NCBI GenBank assembly: GCA_036898135.1
Contig: JBAHVR010000282.1
Location: 90,001 to 154,000, forward strand
DNA: 64,000 bases
Source: Oncomelania hupensis
Taxonomy: Eukaryota > Mollusca > Gastropoda > Littorinimorpha > Pomatiopsidae
Direction: 5' to 3'
Position numbers and translations under genes: made by a program
In this document: one piece after another, positions 22,303 through 33,329 of the stretch
Layout: every line of letters starts with the position of its first letter
How positions within the stretch are numbered: the first letter of the stretch is position 1
The notes under the pieces: generated by a model
Seen by the model: the letters and a program-made list of their open reading frames with translations, nothing else
Database searches by the model: none
What the model was told of the DNA's origin: nothing

Positions 22303-22571
22303 GTATACCAGCTACCAAGCTAAGCTACCTCCGAGTATGCAGCCCAAGAAGGTCATTAATGCTTTTGAACAGCTTGGTACCACCTGGAAACCAGAAGCTC
22401 AGGTCACAGCAAGTATTGAAAGGTAGATTTGTTGGCTCTTTGGTCAGAAAGCAGAAGACAATGTGAAAGCTGCAGGTACAACTGGCAAACGACACGCACC
22501 AGCAATAAGAAGGGTCACCCTTGTAATAAAGGAGGCATTTTGCTTCTGTGCATTTATCCACATCTGCTGCA
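22303..22571 (+). pseudogene. Fragment of an uncharacterised transposon-linked protein
   Basis: One frame reads YTSYQAKLPPSMQPKKVINA, FEQLGTTWKPEA, SIER, then an in-frame TAG, then ICWLFGQKAEDNVKAA and TGKRHAPAIRRVT. From memory this layout resembles a segment common in uncharacterised, probably mobile-element-linked, invertebrate proteins; I cannot name the family. The first part is flanked by AG and GT dinucleotides and could be mistaken for a 120-bp exon, but the similarity continues past the stop, favouring a pseudogene fragment. Confidence 0.45.
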
Positions 22572-22895
22572 AATAATTATGTGAGAATGTGGTGTACTTT
22601 CTACTCCACTGTGAGCAGAGATTGTATCAATTAGTTAATTCGGTTAATTCGGTTGTATTGTCGTTCTTGTTGTTATCATTATCCTCACTAATTTTCTTCC
22701 CTTAGATCATCATGAAGCTTGGTTTTGTATCCTTCTTGTTGTTATTATTATTAGTTGTAGTAGTATTGTTATTATTATTGTTATCATTGTTACCATCTAT
22801 TATTAGTCTTGTTGTTGCTGCTGTTGTATTATTTTTAGTAGCTGTATTGTTTATTTTTTATAATTACTCCTATGATTACCCTTATTATTATCAGG

Positions 22896-22896
<1 letters not shown>

Positions 22897-22958
<62 letters not shown>

Positions 22959-22996
22959 GTTATTATTATTGTTATTATCATTATTATTATTATTAT

Positions 22997-23028
<32 letters not shown>

Positions 23029-23029
23029 A

Positions 23030-23070
<41 letters not shown>

Positions 23071-23071
23071 T
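22897..23071. repeat. Compound (TTA)n-(GTA)n microsatellite
   Basis: About 100 bp of TTA repeats with a few TTG interruptions, passing into about 73 bp of AGT repeats. Confidence 0.97.
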
Positions 23072-23302
23072 TTTTATTATTAAATCACCATCGTCACATT
23101 CATTAGGTTTCCACCAGTACTCAGTATTGTAATTTTAAAAAGATTGTTTTGATGAAGTCATTAGTACTTTGACGCACCTAGCTATTCCAGGAACATAATA
23201 ATAGTATATTGTAGTCCATTGTAGCTGTCTTTAGTGCAAGGTGTATGCAGACATGAATGGAGGGGTGGATGCGCTCGCCAGCATGTGTGTATATGTATAC
23301 AT

Positions 23303-23978
23303 TTATTTATTTATTTATTGTTGCTTTAGGTCCAGCGGACTCTTCCGAGCCAAATCAGGACCGGACAACCCCCGATCCGCATAAAAGATCTGCTGAAACA
23401 ACCCCAGGGGGAAAATTGAACGCCCTCCACCGGCCAGTCACTTTACAATAAAGACATCCCACGCGGGGGACGGCTGAGGGTTGACCTCAACTACGCGAAC
23501 ACCCCGGTTACAAAAACAAAATAGAATACAAACATCATTATAAATCATCAACCAAACACATACATATAAAATGCCTATAGTGCTAAATAGTACATTCATA
23601 GGAAGCCCTAGTGACCACCCGGCAGAAAGCGTCCAACACTCCCAAGCTGATCCAACAGACCTCATACACAAACAAGGAGTCTTGTCCAGGAAGAGTTTTC
23701 AAGAAAAAAGGTAGGTCATTGATCTAGCGAAGAAGAAGATAGTATAGCAGAGTGAAGGACAGAGCAAGAATAGGAAAGAGTAAATGAGGAAGACAGCGAC
23801 AGTGGGAATTTAAAGCACTAAATTTCCATAAAGTGGGGATACTATTTATACTGAAAACCCCCGGCACTCCAACGGGGGTACTGTTGCCGCAGTGAAGCGT
23901 CTTGCCTATAAAGGAAAGACAGGTTTTCAACTGTGGCTTTCACTGTTCCCTTTATAGGTTTGAACAATCTATAGTGGC
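23303..23978 (-). mobile_element. SINE-like element, fullest copy of its family
   Basis: 676 bp without coding capacity, (TTTA)n at its left (3') end, flanked by a perfect 12-bp duplication ATATGTATACAT at 23291-23302 and 23979-23990. Shares AGTCCGCTGGACC...GCTCGGAAGAGTC near the 3' end and the segment TATAAATAGTATCCCCAC with the copy at 59522-60132. No tRNA or 5S head is obvious, so its parent RNA is unknown. Confidence 0.87.
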
Positions 23979-24131
23979 ATATGTATACATGGGTGTATGT
24001 GCGTGCATGGATGTTTATATTGGTTTGGAAGTTGTGTATGATAGTTTATCAAATGTATTAATATTGTATGTCTATGTTTTGGATGGTTTTGATGTTGTTA
24101 TCTCTTTTCTTGCACAGCAAAACAAATATCC

Positions 24132-25612
24132 TGCAGCTATCTCTACAGTTTTAGGGGGCGTGCCTAAAACCACATACCTACATCCTAGCACTAGATAATA
24201 CAGGGGTTTCTGTAAAACTGCTGCTTGGATCCGTCCTGTGACGTATCTGCTATCTAGGCCTACTTCTATCCAACCAATCGGGCAAGTGGTCGTTGGTTTC
24301 GTCAAGTCCGCTCCTTGTAGTTCGACTGTCTTGTCCGTCAAGTCCGCGCGCGATACAAGAGACTCGCAAACTATTGCGTCGTATGATAGTGTCATAGAGA
24401 CAATTCGCGGCTTTACCGTTGACCTTGACCGTGTCTGTCACCGATGGGTGATCTCCGATGGGGTGTGGATTTGTACCGCTGCTCTGTGTTAATTTTCTAT
24501 GAGCTGGCCGGCAATCGCGCTCGTCTTTTCGTTGGGCTGCCAATTTCAAACATTCCGCGGTGGAGTGATTCGTTTTGTTGCAGAACGAACAAAACCGTCT
24601 CTGTTCTGCGGGACCTCTTTTACCGAATTCCGCGATGGGTTCTCTATTTGGTCCAGGTTTGTGGTGGGTAGGGCGAATCGCGATGCACTCGTCCCTGTGG
24701 GGGCTTCGTTTCGAAACCTCTTTCCCGTTAGGTTTAGGTCTCGCCTGAAGCTCTTGGCTTCGCCGTGGGCGGCCACGTATCTATCTGCGACCTTGACCAG
24801 ATCATCCAGCCTTTCCGCGCCCTGCTCTACTGAGAATATTTTCAGCTCGGAGGACATGGTCTCCCGTAGTTGTTCCCACAGGAATAGTTCGGTCAGTCCG
24901 TCATGCGGGCTGACTGCCTAACCCATTTATCCAGCATTGTGGACAGACGATCTGAGAACTGCGCGTAACTTTCTCCTTTCATTCTCTGATTGGTGCGGAA
25001 TTTTTGCCGGTAGCATTCTCCTGTGAGTTCGAATCCCGTTAGGAGTGCCTCTTTTACTCATAGTCAGTCAGTCGGTAGCTTACTGTAGATGTCATATGCC
25101 TTTCCTCTTAACCCTTGACGAAGCTTAAAATCCCAATGGGTATGTTCCAACTTGTACTCTGTTGCTAGGCGCTCAAACCTAGTCAGATAGAGATCTAGAC
25201 CTTCTTCTCTTTCATTGAATGGCCCAAGTGGTAACGACAATCTTCTTGACAATGTCAGGCTCTGGCTATACTGCGATGAATGATTTTCATCCGTCAGCTG
25301 CGTAGTCTTACTGAGAGAGATCTATCAACGTGCGTCCTGCTACAATGATGTTCAGACAAAGACTAACTATATTCACGCTCTGGTCAGCTATCGTGTGAGA
25401 CTGCGAGATGCGTGGCGCCTCTAGTGGAGGTGGCGGGTGATTGGTCAGCTGGGTGACGTCACGGCTTATCTTGTGAAGCTGTAGCCTACGACTGCTTAAC
25501 ACAACTTTACTTCTGCCGTCTTATAGTCAGCGACTTAACTGTACACACGTCAAAGCAGACTGAACGTTTAGGCATGAAGCTTTAGTGCTGGGTTAATCGA
25601 GCCTCTCGCGAC
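24132..25612 (-). pseudogene. Family 2 Gypsy fragment: partial LTR fused to gag-protease
   Basis: On the - strand, LTR-like sequence (25612 down to about 25255, matching 38470-38843) passes directly into gag (NEREEGLDLYLTRFERLATE, 25064-25252), further gag (GAERLDDLVKVADRYVAAHG), then the protease region (SYDAIVCESLVSRADLTDKT), ending near 24132. The leader is missing, one protease-region frame is shifted, and integrase, RT and RNase H are absent. Closely similar to 43980-45120 of the 8-kb element. Confidence 0.85.
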
Positions 25613-25949
25613 TGGTCTGTCTGTGTGCCTGGCAGATGCAAGTGCCTCGCAAAGAAAACAAAGTGAACTGCATTATACATTGCCTTAAACAGAAGGGGCA
25701 AGGGAGGTAATTTGTCATTTTCGCTGGAAACAAATGTAGTTTTTTTGTGAGTACATATACTGACATTGCTGCACGCATGCGAGTCAAAAAAGTTTTTTTT
25801 AAGACCCGTTTAATCTTGTTGTCATCAAGCAAGACGCTATCTGTTTTGGAAAAATGCTTTTTTCAGATCGTCAGACTGATTGTACTGCTCCCAAACAATG
25901 TAGTTGGCATAGTCTTCATTGCATATTGCTGTTTTGTATATACACTGTT

Positions 25950-26699
25950 TGTTATACACTGACGGATCGGTCCTTGAAAATAATAATGCTGGAGGAGGTT
26001 TTGTTATTCCTGATGTTAAAATTACAGAATTATTTTATATAGGAAAATGATATTCAATTTTCACTGCAGAATTGATAGCAATACGTATGGCTTTAAATGG
26101 AAAAATAAATATACCATTACATTTCTATAGTATAGTTATATGTGTAGACTCAAAATCAGTTTTAGAGGCATTAAATTCTAATAACAGTAAAGACAGAAAA
26201 CAACTAAGTTTTGAAATTAAGTACTTGATTCATAGTATTATAATTAATGGAACACATGTTAACTTTTGTTGGGTTCCTTCTCATTGTGGTTTTCTCTTTA
26301 ATGACTGTGCTGATCGAGCTGCAAAACACGGTGCCGAAAACAGTAATGTAGTAAAGTTAAATATATCATTGTCAGTTAAAGAGATGCAAGTTATAACTGA
26401 AAAGGACGTTAAAAAGAAATGTCATTTTAATCTCCCATTTGAGCAACATAATGGAATCCCCAGGTCTGTAGTGACGATGGCTTATAGAATATATATTTAA
26501 GTTCTATAAGAACTAAATTTGTAAAAATATCAAATGCGTATGTAATGAAATGTTTTTCTTGAAACATGTTTTATTTCAATGCAATCAATTACGTGATAGT
26601 CTACCTAATAATATTACAGCTTTGGACAATATTAGTTTTGATGTATGCATTAGTCTAGCGAAAACGTTAATTGGTTCTCCAATTGGTCAGTATCTATGA
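25950..26699 (+). pseudogene. RNase H domain fragment of a non-LTR retrotransposon
   Basis: YTDGSVLENNNAGGG, then a stop/frameshift near 26048, then TAELIAIRMALN, VCVDSKSVLEAL-like ICVDSKSVLEAL, CWVPSHCG and NDCADRAAKHG: the D...E...D...D layout of RNase H. A further shift leads to a C-terminal KHVLFQCNQLRDSL motif. Such RNase H domains close the ORF2 of I-group and some related LINEs; the RT core is missing. The sequence is AT-rich and decayed. Confidence 0.75.
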
Positions 26700-26877
26700 T
26701 AACTGATGTTTAATTACAATTCCATCTTTTCTTTTCGTTTCTCACTTCTTTTTTTTAATATTGATTTTTTTTGTCTTATCATTTCGGTGAAAAAGACATT
26801 AAAATAAAACAAACAAACCAAAAAACAATGTTTTGTATTCAAACAAAGTTGGCCTAAACTTGTAGCCTGTATCACTG

Positions 26878-27514
26878 TGTTACGTTGAAACGCGAACGAA
26901 AATATGTCGGAAGCGTGTACGATAGATCTAATCGTTTCGATTTGCAAAGTATTCAATAATGGAGTTTATTTACCTTTGATTTGAGTTTGCATTGTTGTTA
27001 GGAGAGGCTTTGTATAACGTTGATAATTTTCGTTGGTCGATATTGTCGGAGAATACTCTGGATTTCCTTGTTTACCATCGATCGAAGGTTCGGGACGATT
27101 GTCGAAGTAAGAGAAGGTTCGGGGTATGTGTGGAGAGATGAATGACGTAAGTCAGTGATGACGATCTTTTATTCGATTGGTGGCAGTGCGTCATTTCTAC
27201 GGTATTCGAAATCTTTCCGGAAAAGAGAGAGGTTATTTAATCGTGTGCCGAGTTGCTGTTGAGAGATAGTAAAGTTGTTGATAGTGATTTGGAGAGTTGC
27301 TGTGAAAGTTGTTGAGTTGAGTTGAGAATTGTATGCATTTGTTGGTGTGTGCTGAATAAAAGTGGAAAACTTCATACGTCGACTTTGTGACTTGTATGCT
27401 GTTTGGACGGGTTGCGTGGATAAACGAATCTGAGTTACACAACTATCAGGAATTCAAGCATCGGGGCTGAATCAGATACTGATAGAAAACTCCATCATCG
27501 AACTGAGTGTAACA
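26878..27514 (+). repeat. 5' LTR of family 1 element
   Basis: TGTTACG...TGTAACA. Candidate TATA-like TTATTTAA near 27232 and AATAAA near 27355 delimit U3 and R. Confidence 0.95.
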
Positions 27515-28076
27515 TTTTGGGGGTCAAGCCGCGATTCACGCCATAGCCAAGGGTTCAACTGCTACAACAAGCGAGTCAACGTTACGAGAGGCAGTCATCG
27601 AGGGTAGCCGCCAACGAGTTGCGTCGAGAGGGGCCAACATACTGGGACTACATCACCGATAGGTTCGGGTTGACTGCAAGGGCGTGTAGTCGCTGAAGAG
27701 TTGCTTCGTGAGCGAACAACAGATCGGGACTACGTGGCTACCGTAAGACTACGTCGAGGGACAGTCTCGGAGCTACATCGCCAGTGTTACAGCGAGCGTC
27801 GAGCGGACGTCGCGTCTACTTCAGCACAGGAGCGTATACATCAACACCAGCGTGGTGCAGCGTCGCATACGACGAGGACAGCGGAGCCTGCGTCAACGAA
27901 GGCGACTAGTGACAAGCATCAGCGCTACTGCAGGAAGCGTGCTGTTCTAGAACAGTCTAGAAAGGTACAGCACAGTCAAGAACTTTCAAGAAAAAGAACT
28001 CTACAGTCAAGAACTTTCTAGAAAAGAACTTTCCAGAAAAGAAACTTCTAGAAAAGAACTTTCCAGAAGCATCAAG

Positions 28077-31000
28077 ATGGCTGACTTCTGGCAGAAAGGG
28101 GTTGAACTAAATCTAAAAGGCAAACAGCTGACGGAGTACGTCAAATGCCAGGAGAGAATATTGCGTGAAGAAAGAGAAGAACAGCGACGCCGTGAAGAAC
28201 GAGAATTAGAAGAGCAGCGTCGCCGTGAAGAAAGAGAATTAGAAGAGAAGCGTCTAGAAAAAGAAGAGCAGCGTCGCCGTGAAGAAAGAGAATTAGAAGA
28301 GCAGCGTCGCCGAGAAGAAAGAGAAGAGCGGCGTCAAGAAAGAGAGATGGAAGAGAGACGATTAGAAGCTGAGCATCAATACCAGCTAGAGTTGGCGCGT
28401 ATCCAGAACAATCAGCATGCGCCACAAGTCACCAACGACCATACGGCTCCAAAATTGCCAGCTTTCGTCGACGGGAAGGACCAGATCGACAGCTATCTGG
28501 CAAGATTCGAAAGGTTCGCCGAAAGCTCCAATTGGCAACCTCGAGACTGGGCGATTCGACTGAGTGCACTTCTGACGGGGCAAGCTCTCGAAGTTTACAC
28601 CAGACTGTCGAACGATGACGCCAAAAACTACGACGTCTTGAAAGAGGCCCTGTTGCAGTGCTACAACTTTACAGAGAAGGGCTACCGTAAACGCTTCCGT
28701 GAATGCCGGCCTAAGTCAGACGAGACGCCAAAGCAGTTTGTGGAGCGCCTGTCGTCATATCTACACAAGTGGGTGGAGTTATCAGGCGAAAGCAAGTCTT
28801 ACGACAGTCTCCATGACCTGATCGTGAAGGAACAATTTCTCAATGCCTGTCACAAGGACCTAGCGACCCACTTAGAAGAACAAAAGCTGCAGACGCTTAA
28901 AGATGTGACTGAGGCTGCTGAAAGATATCTCATCGCTCATGGGAAGACCCTGGGGCCACCCAGCGCGACGAAACATTTTCAGAAGACTGGAAACCATGTG
29001 AACCAGATCCAGGGGAGCCAGACGAACCAGAGACAGACGGACTCCACGCCTCCTCCCAGGGAAGGGCATTCAAGAGGCTGTTTCACCTGCAACGCTACAG
29101 ACCACAGGGCGGCTAACTGTCCTCAAAACAAAAGTAGCGGACAGCGGAGCAATACGGACAATTCAGCGGCGGGCAACCGGCAGAGGCGGTTCTCCAATCA
29201 ACGGCAAACCAGTAGATCTGACCATCAAGTGTGCGGCGGGAGCGTCATTCTTCCGAGTGAGACCAAGCGCACAGCTACTCCTGCGGACGTGCAAGAGTGC
29301 ATGACCGATGGCCAACTTCTCCTTGCCAACGGAAAATCCATCCCCGTCGTCGCCAGCGCAGCTGTGACCGTCCAGAACATGCCAGTTTCGAAGGGACGCG
29401 TCGGAAATCATGAAGTGACTGTTTTAAGAGACTCTGGCTGCAGTGGGGTCATCGTCAGAGAAGACATAATCGCTAAAGAACAGTTCACTGGCGATTCAAA
29501 ATGGACACTTATGGCCGACAGCAAATGTGTGAGAGCGCCAGTTGCGAAGATTCATGTCAACACCCCTTTCTACGTAGGCGAAGTCGAAGCGGTTTGCCTG
29601 AAGAAGCCGCTGTACGATTTAATGATCGGGAACATCGACGGCGCGAGACGACCCGACGACCTCGATCCAGAGTGGAGTCCTGCCTCAACCCAACGCGTCG
29701 AAGTTGTGGAGGAGGATCCATTGCCATTTCCCGATGGAGACCTTACAGAGCTGCTACGGGATTATGTGGTTACTCCGGCTCAGCCTTGCCGACCAGAGAT
29801 CGTCGGTGCTGTTACTACCAGGGCCCAGGCCAAGAGAGACAAGACGTCTACGCCACTGAAGGTCGCCGACAACTCTAAAGCTGCCATCGTGGACAGAGAT
29901 AAGCTGATCCAGCTCCAGGAAGCTGATAGCACTTTAAACAAGTATAGGAACCGCCAAGACCACGTGACCAAAGGCAGTGGTACGGTCTATTTTGAGGTGA
30001 AGGCCAAGATCCTGTACCGAATCTTCCAGCACCCGAGGGTCAACGGAGGTAAACCACTACGTCAAGTCTTGGTACCGTTACCCCTAAGGCGCCAGGTGAT
30101 GGAAGTAGCGCATGACTCAATCATGGGAGGTCACCTGGGTATCAAGAAGACGTCGGATAGAATCCAGGCGGTATTCTACTGGCCAGGACTTCATGCGGAC
30201 GTCAGCCGTTTCTGCCGATCATGTGACATTTGCCAGAAGACCATACCTCGAGGAAGGGTCCCGAAAGTGCCTATGCAGAGGATGCCTCTGATCGACCGAC
30301 CTTTCAAGAGGGTGGCCTTAGACTTAATCGGCGAAATAAGACCTCCGAGTGAAGAAGGTCATCGATGGGTACTGACTTTAGTGGACTATGCGACTCGGTA
30401 CCCAGAAGCAGTGCCACTGAAGAAGATTGACATTGAAACTGTAGCAGAGGCACTGGTGGACATGTTCAGTAGACTTGGAGTGCCTGAAGAAATTCTGACA
30501 GACCTCGGGACACAGTTCGTCTCTGACTGTATGAAGGAGGTCAACAGACTGCTGAGCATCCGGCATTTGACTACGACACCCTACCATCCGATGTGCAACG
30601 GGCTTGTCGAGAAGTTCAATGCTACGCTGAAGTCCACCCTGAAGAAACTGTGCAGCGAGCAGCCCAGACAATGGCATCGCTATATCAACGCCTTACTTTT
30701 CGCCTACAGAGAAGTACCGCAGGAGTCCACCGGCTTTTCTCCGTTCGAGCTGCTGTACGGAAGAACCATCCGAGGGCCGATGCACATCCTAAAAGAACTG
30801 TGGACGAAAGAAGTAGACACCCCAGAGGTGAAGAACAGCTACCAGTACGTGTTTGAGCTACGGGAGAAGCTGGAGCAGACTCTCGAGATAGCCAGAGAAA
30901 ACCTTAAGAAGTCCCAAGACTGTGGAAAGCACTACTACGATCGTAGGGCTGTGAACAGGAAGTTCAAACCTGGCAACAAAGTGCTGGTGCTGCTATCTAC

Positions 31001-31628
31001 TGATCACAATAAGTTGCTGATGCAGTGGAGAGGCCCGTACGAAGTGGAGACCGTGGTGGGGATCAACGACTATAAGGTGAAGGTCGGCCAGCATTCCAAA
31101 ATATACCACGCCAACCTCCTTAAGCTGTACGTGGAGAGGCCGCCAGAGACTGTACATGCAGCAACAGCAGCTGTGACCGACGACAGCTTTGACAGCGAAG
31201 AACTGTTGGAACTGGGAGACTTCCACAGCAAAGAAGGCATCGATGATGTTAAGCTAGGACCGAGCTTGACGGAAGGTCAAACGTTGGAGCTCGAGGACCT
31301 TATGGGCGAGTTTCCCCCTAACTTCAATGATGTCCCAGGCTCTACGACTTTGGTCGAACATGAAGTCCACACCCAGACCTGGAAGGAGCATCTGCAGACC
31401 ATGAGGGAGCTGTTCCACCGTCCCGCAGAAGCCAACCTGACCGTGAGACCCAGCAAATGCATCCTGGGAGCTGACAACGTCGACTGCGTCGGACATCCGA
31501 TGGAAGAAGGAGACAACGGAGGACGCACTGATTCCAGGGAAGCCCACGTGATCATCGTCTTTGACCCTGGGCCGATGACGACCGCAACTGACGAGGGCGT
31601 CGTTTCCTTGCGAATGAAAGAACATTGA
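28077..31628 (+). CDS. Gag-protease-integrase polyprotein, RT core deleted
   Basis: Uninterrupted 1,183-codon frame starting at the ATG in AAGATGGCTGAC. Residues ~25-110 form an E/R-rich coiled coil; ~125-290 are the gag capsid region (DSYLARFERFAES, ERLSSYLHKW); a CCHC knuckle CFTCNATDHRAANC is near 335; an aspartic protease LRDSGCSG near 450. Integrase follows: an HHCC zinc region (~678-715), then catalytic D749 (LDLIG), D809 (ILTDLG) and E845 (LVEKFN), a DD35E spacing, and a GPY/F module (QWRGPYEV, ~983). After integrase, RT starts (FPPNFNDVPGSTTL) but jumps at about 31375 to a post-active-site segment (WKEHLQTMRELFHRPAEANL), losing the palm and the whole RNase H. It must borrow RT in trans. 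Integrase before RT is the Gmr1-like order. Confidence 0.93.
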   Translation: MADFWQKGVELNLKGKQLTEYVKCQERILREEREEQRRREERELEEQRRREERELEEKRLEKEEQRRREERELEEQRRREEREERRQEREMEERRLEAEHQYQLELARIQNNQHAPQVTNDHTAPKLPAFVDGKDQIDSYLARFERFAESSNWQPRDWAIRLSALLTGQALEVYTRLSNDDAKNYDVLKEALLQCYNFTEKGYRKRFRECRPKSDETPKQFVERLSSYLHKWVELSGESKSYDSLHDLIVKEQFLNACHKDLATHLEEQKLQTLKDVTEAAERYLIAHGKTLGPPSATKHFQKTGNHVNQIQGSQTNQRQTDSTPPPREGHSRGCFTCNATDHRAANCPQNKSSGQRSNTDNSAAGNRQRRFSNQRQTSRSDHQVCGGSVILPSETKRTATPADVQECMTDGQLLLANGKSIPVVASAAVTVQNMPVSKGRVGNHEVTVLRDSGCSGVIVREDIIAKEQFTGDSKWTLMADSKCVRAPVAKIHVNTPFYVGEVEAVCLKKPLYDLMIGNIDGARRPDDLDPEWSPASTQRVEVVEEDPLPFPDGDLTELLRDYVVTPAQPCRPEIVGAVTTRAQAKRDKTSTPLKVADNSKAAIVDRDKLIQLQEADSTLNKYRNRQDHVTKGSGTVYFEVKAKILYRIFQHPRVNGGKPLRQVLVPLPLRRQVMEVAHDSIMGGHLGIKKTSDRIQAVFYWPGLHADVSRFCRSCDICQKTIPRGRVPKVPMQRMPLIDRPFKRVALDLIGEIRPPSEEGHRWVLTLVDYATRYPEAVPLKKIDIETVAEALVDMFSRLGVPEEILTDLGTQFVSDCMKEVNRLLSIRHLTTTPYHPMCNGLVEKFNATLKSTLKKLCSEQPRQWHRYINALLFAYREVPQESTGFSPFELLYGRTIRGPMHILKELWTKEVDTPEVKNSYQYVFELREKLEQTLEIARENLKKSQDCGKHYYDRRAVNRKFKPGNKVLVLLSTDHNKLLMQWRGPYEVETVVGINDYKVKVGQHSKIYHANLLKLYVERPPETVHAATAAVTDDSFDSEELLELGDFHSKEGIDDVKLGPSLTEGQTLELEDLMGEFPPNFNDVPGSTTLVEHEVHTQTWKEHLQTMRELFHRPAEANLTVRPSKCILGADNVDCVGHPMEEGDNGGRTDSREAHVIIVFDPGPMTTATDEGVVSLRMKEH

Positions 31629-31862
31629 CTGTGTGGATGAACTAAGAATATTGGTAATGACAGACTTGAAAATGAAAAACGTTGACTGGGTAAATGATCT
31701 GTGAACATTGACAGTATCCAGAAAGACTTGCAGATGAGAAACTTTGACTCTGTGTGAATAAACTGTGAACATTGACATTATCCAGGCAGATTTGAAGATG
31801 AAAACCATTGACTCTGTGTAGATAAGCTGAGCGCAATTACAGTATTCAGAAAGTCTTAAATT
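31618..31862. repeat. ~62-bp tandem repeat, 4 copies, before the polypurine tract
   Basis: GAAAACNTTGACTNTGTG recurs at about 31618, 31674, 31737 and 31799 with AACATTGACANTATCCAG between. Lies where the deleted RNase H coding region would otherwise end. Confidence 0.85.
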
Positions 31863-31947
31863 AGTTTCAATTGTGGACTTTGTTTGTGCATTACGTTTCA
31901 ACGTTGTTGAAAGAAATTGGGTAAATTTCTTCTTGAGTGGGGGGTTA

Positions 31948-32584
31948 TGTTACGTTGAAACGCGAACGAAAATATGTCGGAAGCGTGTACGATAGATCTA
32001 ATCGTTTCGATTTGCAAAGTATTCAATAATGGAGTTTATTTACCTTTGATTTGAGTTTGCATTGTTGTTAGGAGAGGCTTTGTATAACGTTGATAATTTT
32101 CGTTGGTCGATATTGTCGGAGAATACTCTGGATTTCCTTGTTTACCATCGATCGAAGGTTCGGGACGATTGTCGAAGTAAGAGAAGGTTCGGGGTATGTG
32201 TGGAGAGATGAATGACGTAAGTCAGTGATGACGATCTTTTATTCGATTGGTGGCAGTGCGTCATTTCTACGGTATTCGAAATCTTTCCGGAAAAGAGAGA
32301 GGTTATTTAATCGTGTGCCGAGTTGCTGTTGAGAGATAGTAAAGTTGTTGATAGTGATTTGGAGAGTTGCTGTGAAAGTTGTTGAGTTGAGTTGAGAATT
32401 GTATGCAGTTGTTGGTGTGTGCTGAATAAAAGTGGAAAACTTCATACGTCGACTTTGTGACTTGTATGCTGTTTGGACGGGTTGCGTGGATAAACGAATC
32501 TGAGTTACACAACTATCAGGAATTCAAGCATCGGGGCTGAATCAGATACTGATAGAAAACTCCATCATCGAACTGAGTGTAACA
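31948..32584 (+). repeat. 3' LTR of family 1 element
   Basis: Same length as the 5' LTR and differs from it at one visible position. Its downstream end lies 209 bp below the stop codon of the receptor tail exon (opposite strand), within the likely 3' untranslated region. Confidence 0.95.
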
Positions 32585-32792
32585 CACTGGGAATCAAGCA
32601 TTCACGGATTTGGGATCACATCATAACACAAATACAATGACACTTGTTAAAATAATAATATTTACGTTGTAACAATTAATTATCTACTTTCAACCTATAT
32701 GCATTTAAGTAGATAGATAGATATTCAGTGCTTATAGAAAACTTAGAAGCATTAAGTACAACTCGTCAAAACAGTAATTCGCGAAACTTTGT

Positions 32793-33031
32793 TTATTTCT
32801 TTATTTTATTTTTATGTTTTGCTACATGAAGTCTTGTGTATGCGTCAGTCTCTGGATTGACGTCATTTGAGTAAGGATGAAGTGCGTCATAAGGGTTTTC
32901 ACGGATGATCTCATACACGTCAATCTCACTCTCAATGACAGGCTTGGGTTGTTCGGGGTTGGGTATGGTGTCCAGACCTTCATCTTCCGCTCCTCTCACT
33001 GTGCTGGCTACTGGTGTCATACGCAGAGTTC
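32793..33031 (-). CDS. Receptor tail copy B, tyrosine-rich terminal exon
   Basis: Acceptor CACTATTCAG on the - strand, two bases finishing an arginine codon, then 78 codons to TAA. Contains YEII, YDAL and YTRL motifs within SEIDVYEIIRENPYDAL and PETDAYTRLH, close to ITAM-type signalling motifs although the first pair is spaced by only four residues instead of the usual six to eight. Ends with a lysine-rich extension absent from copy A. An AATAAA overlaps the stop. It is the intracellular end of the EGF receptor whose transmembrane exon is 34578-34674. By analogy with Draper/MEGF10/CED-1-type receptors, signalling through SH2 or phosphotyrosine-binding adaptors is plausible but unproven. Confidence 0.82.
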
Positions 33032-33329
33032 CTGAATAGTGAAACTCAAACATCAGACTGATAACACAGCTTACGTTAGTGTAATATCAATATTGAATAA
33101 TGGCAACATTTGTTACTTCATGGATATGATTAAATTGTTTCCGATGAGGAAACCTCTGGTATTATTTTAAGTTTAATGTCTTTTAATATTATTTAATATT
33201 GGAACGCACCTATCATCGACATGAGTGAAATTTGAGTCTTAGATTTTGGGGAAAGCACGGCAGTCCATGTGCAGTGTTATGGACATCAAGGTAAAAATAG
33301 CGCCCATCAAACTACACGTTATTTCAATC

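Larger units (their letters stand above)
26878..32584 (+). mobile_element. Young LTR retrotransposon, family 1, RT-deficient
   Basis: 5,707 bp flanked by CACTG at 26873-26877 and 32585-32589. The two 637-bp LTRs (26878-27514 and 31948-32584) differ at only one base that I can see (27338 versus 32408), so insertion was recent. Order: LTR, primer-binding region after TTTTGGGGGTCAAGCC, leader, gag-protease-integrase frame, four ~62-bp repeats, polypurine tract (GAGTGGGGGGTTA), LTR. The segment at 16.66 kb is a natural empty site (ATCACCGGGAATCAAGC), which places insertion after the duplication of the receptor tail region. Confidence 0.96.

Noticed and set aside
22303..22422. A 120-bp spliced exon with AG/GT borders
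   Set aside because: Coding similarity continues past the apparent donor after an in-frame stop, so a pseudogene fragment explains it better.
27169..27442. Short - strand proteins repeated at 32239-32512
   Set aside because: They are antisense frames within the two LTRs of the family 1 element.
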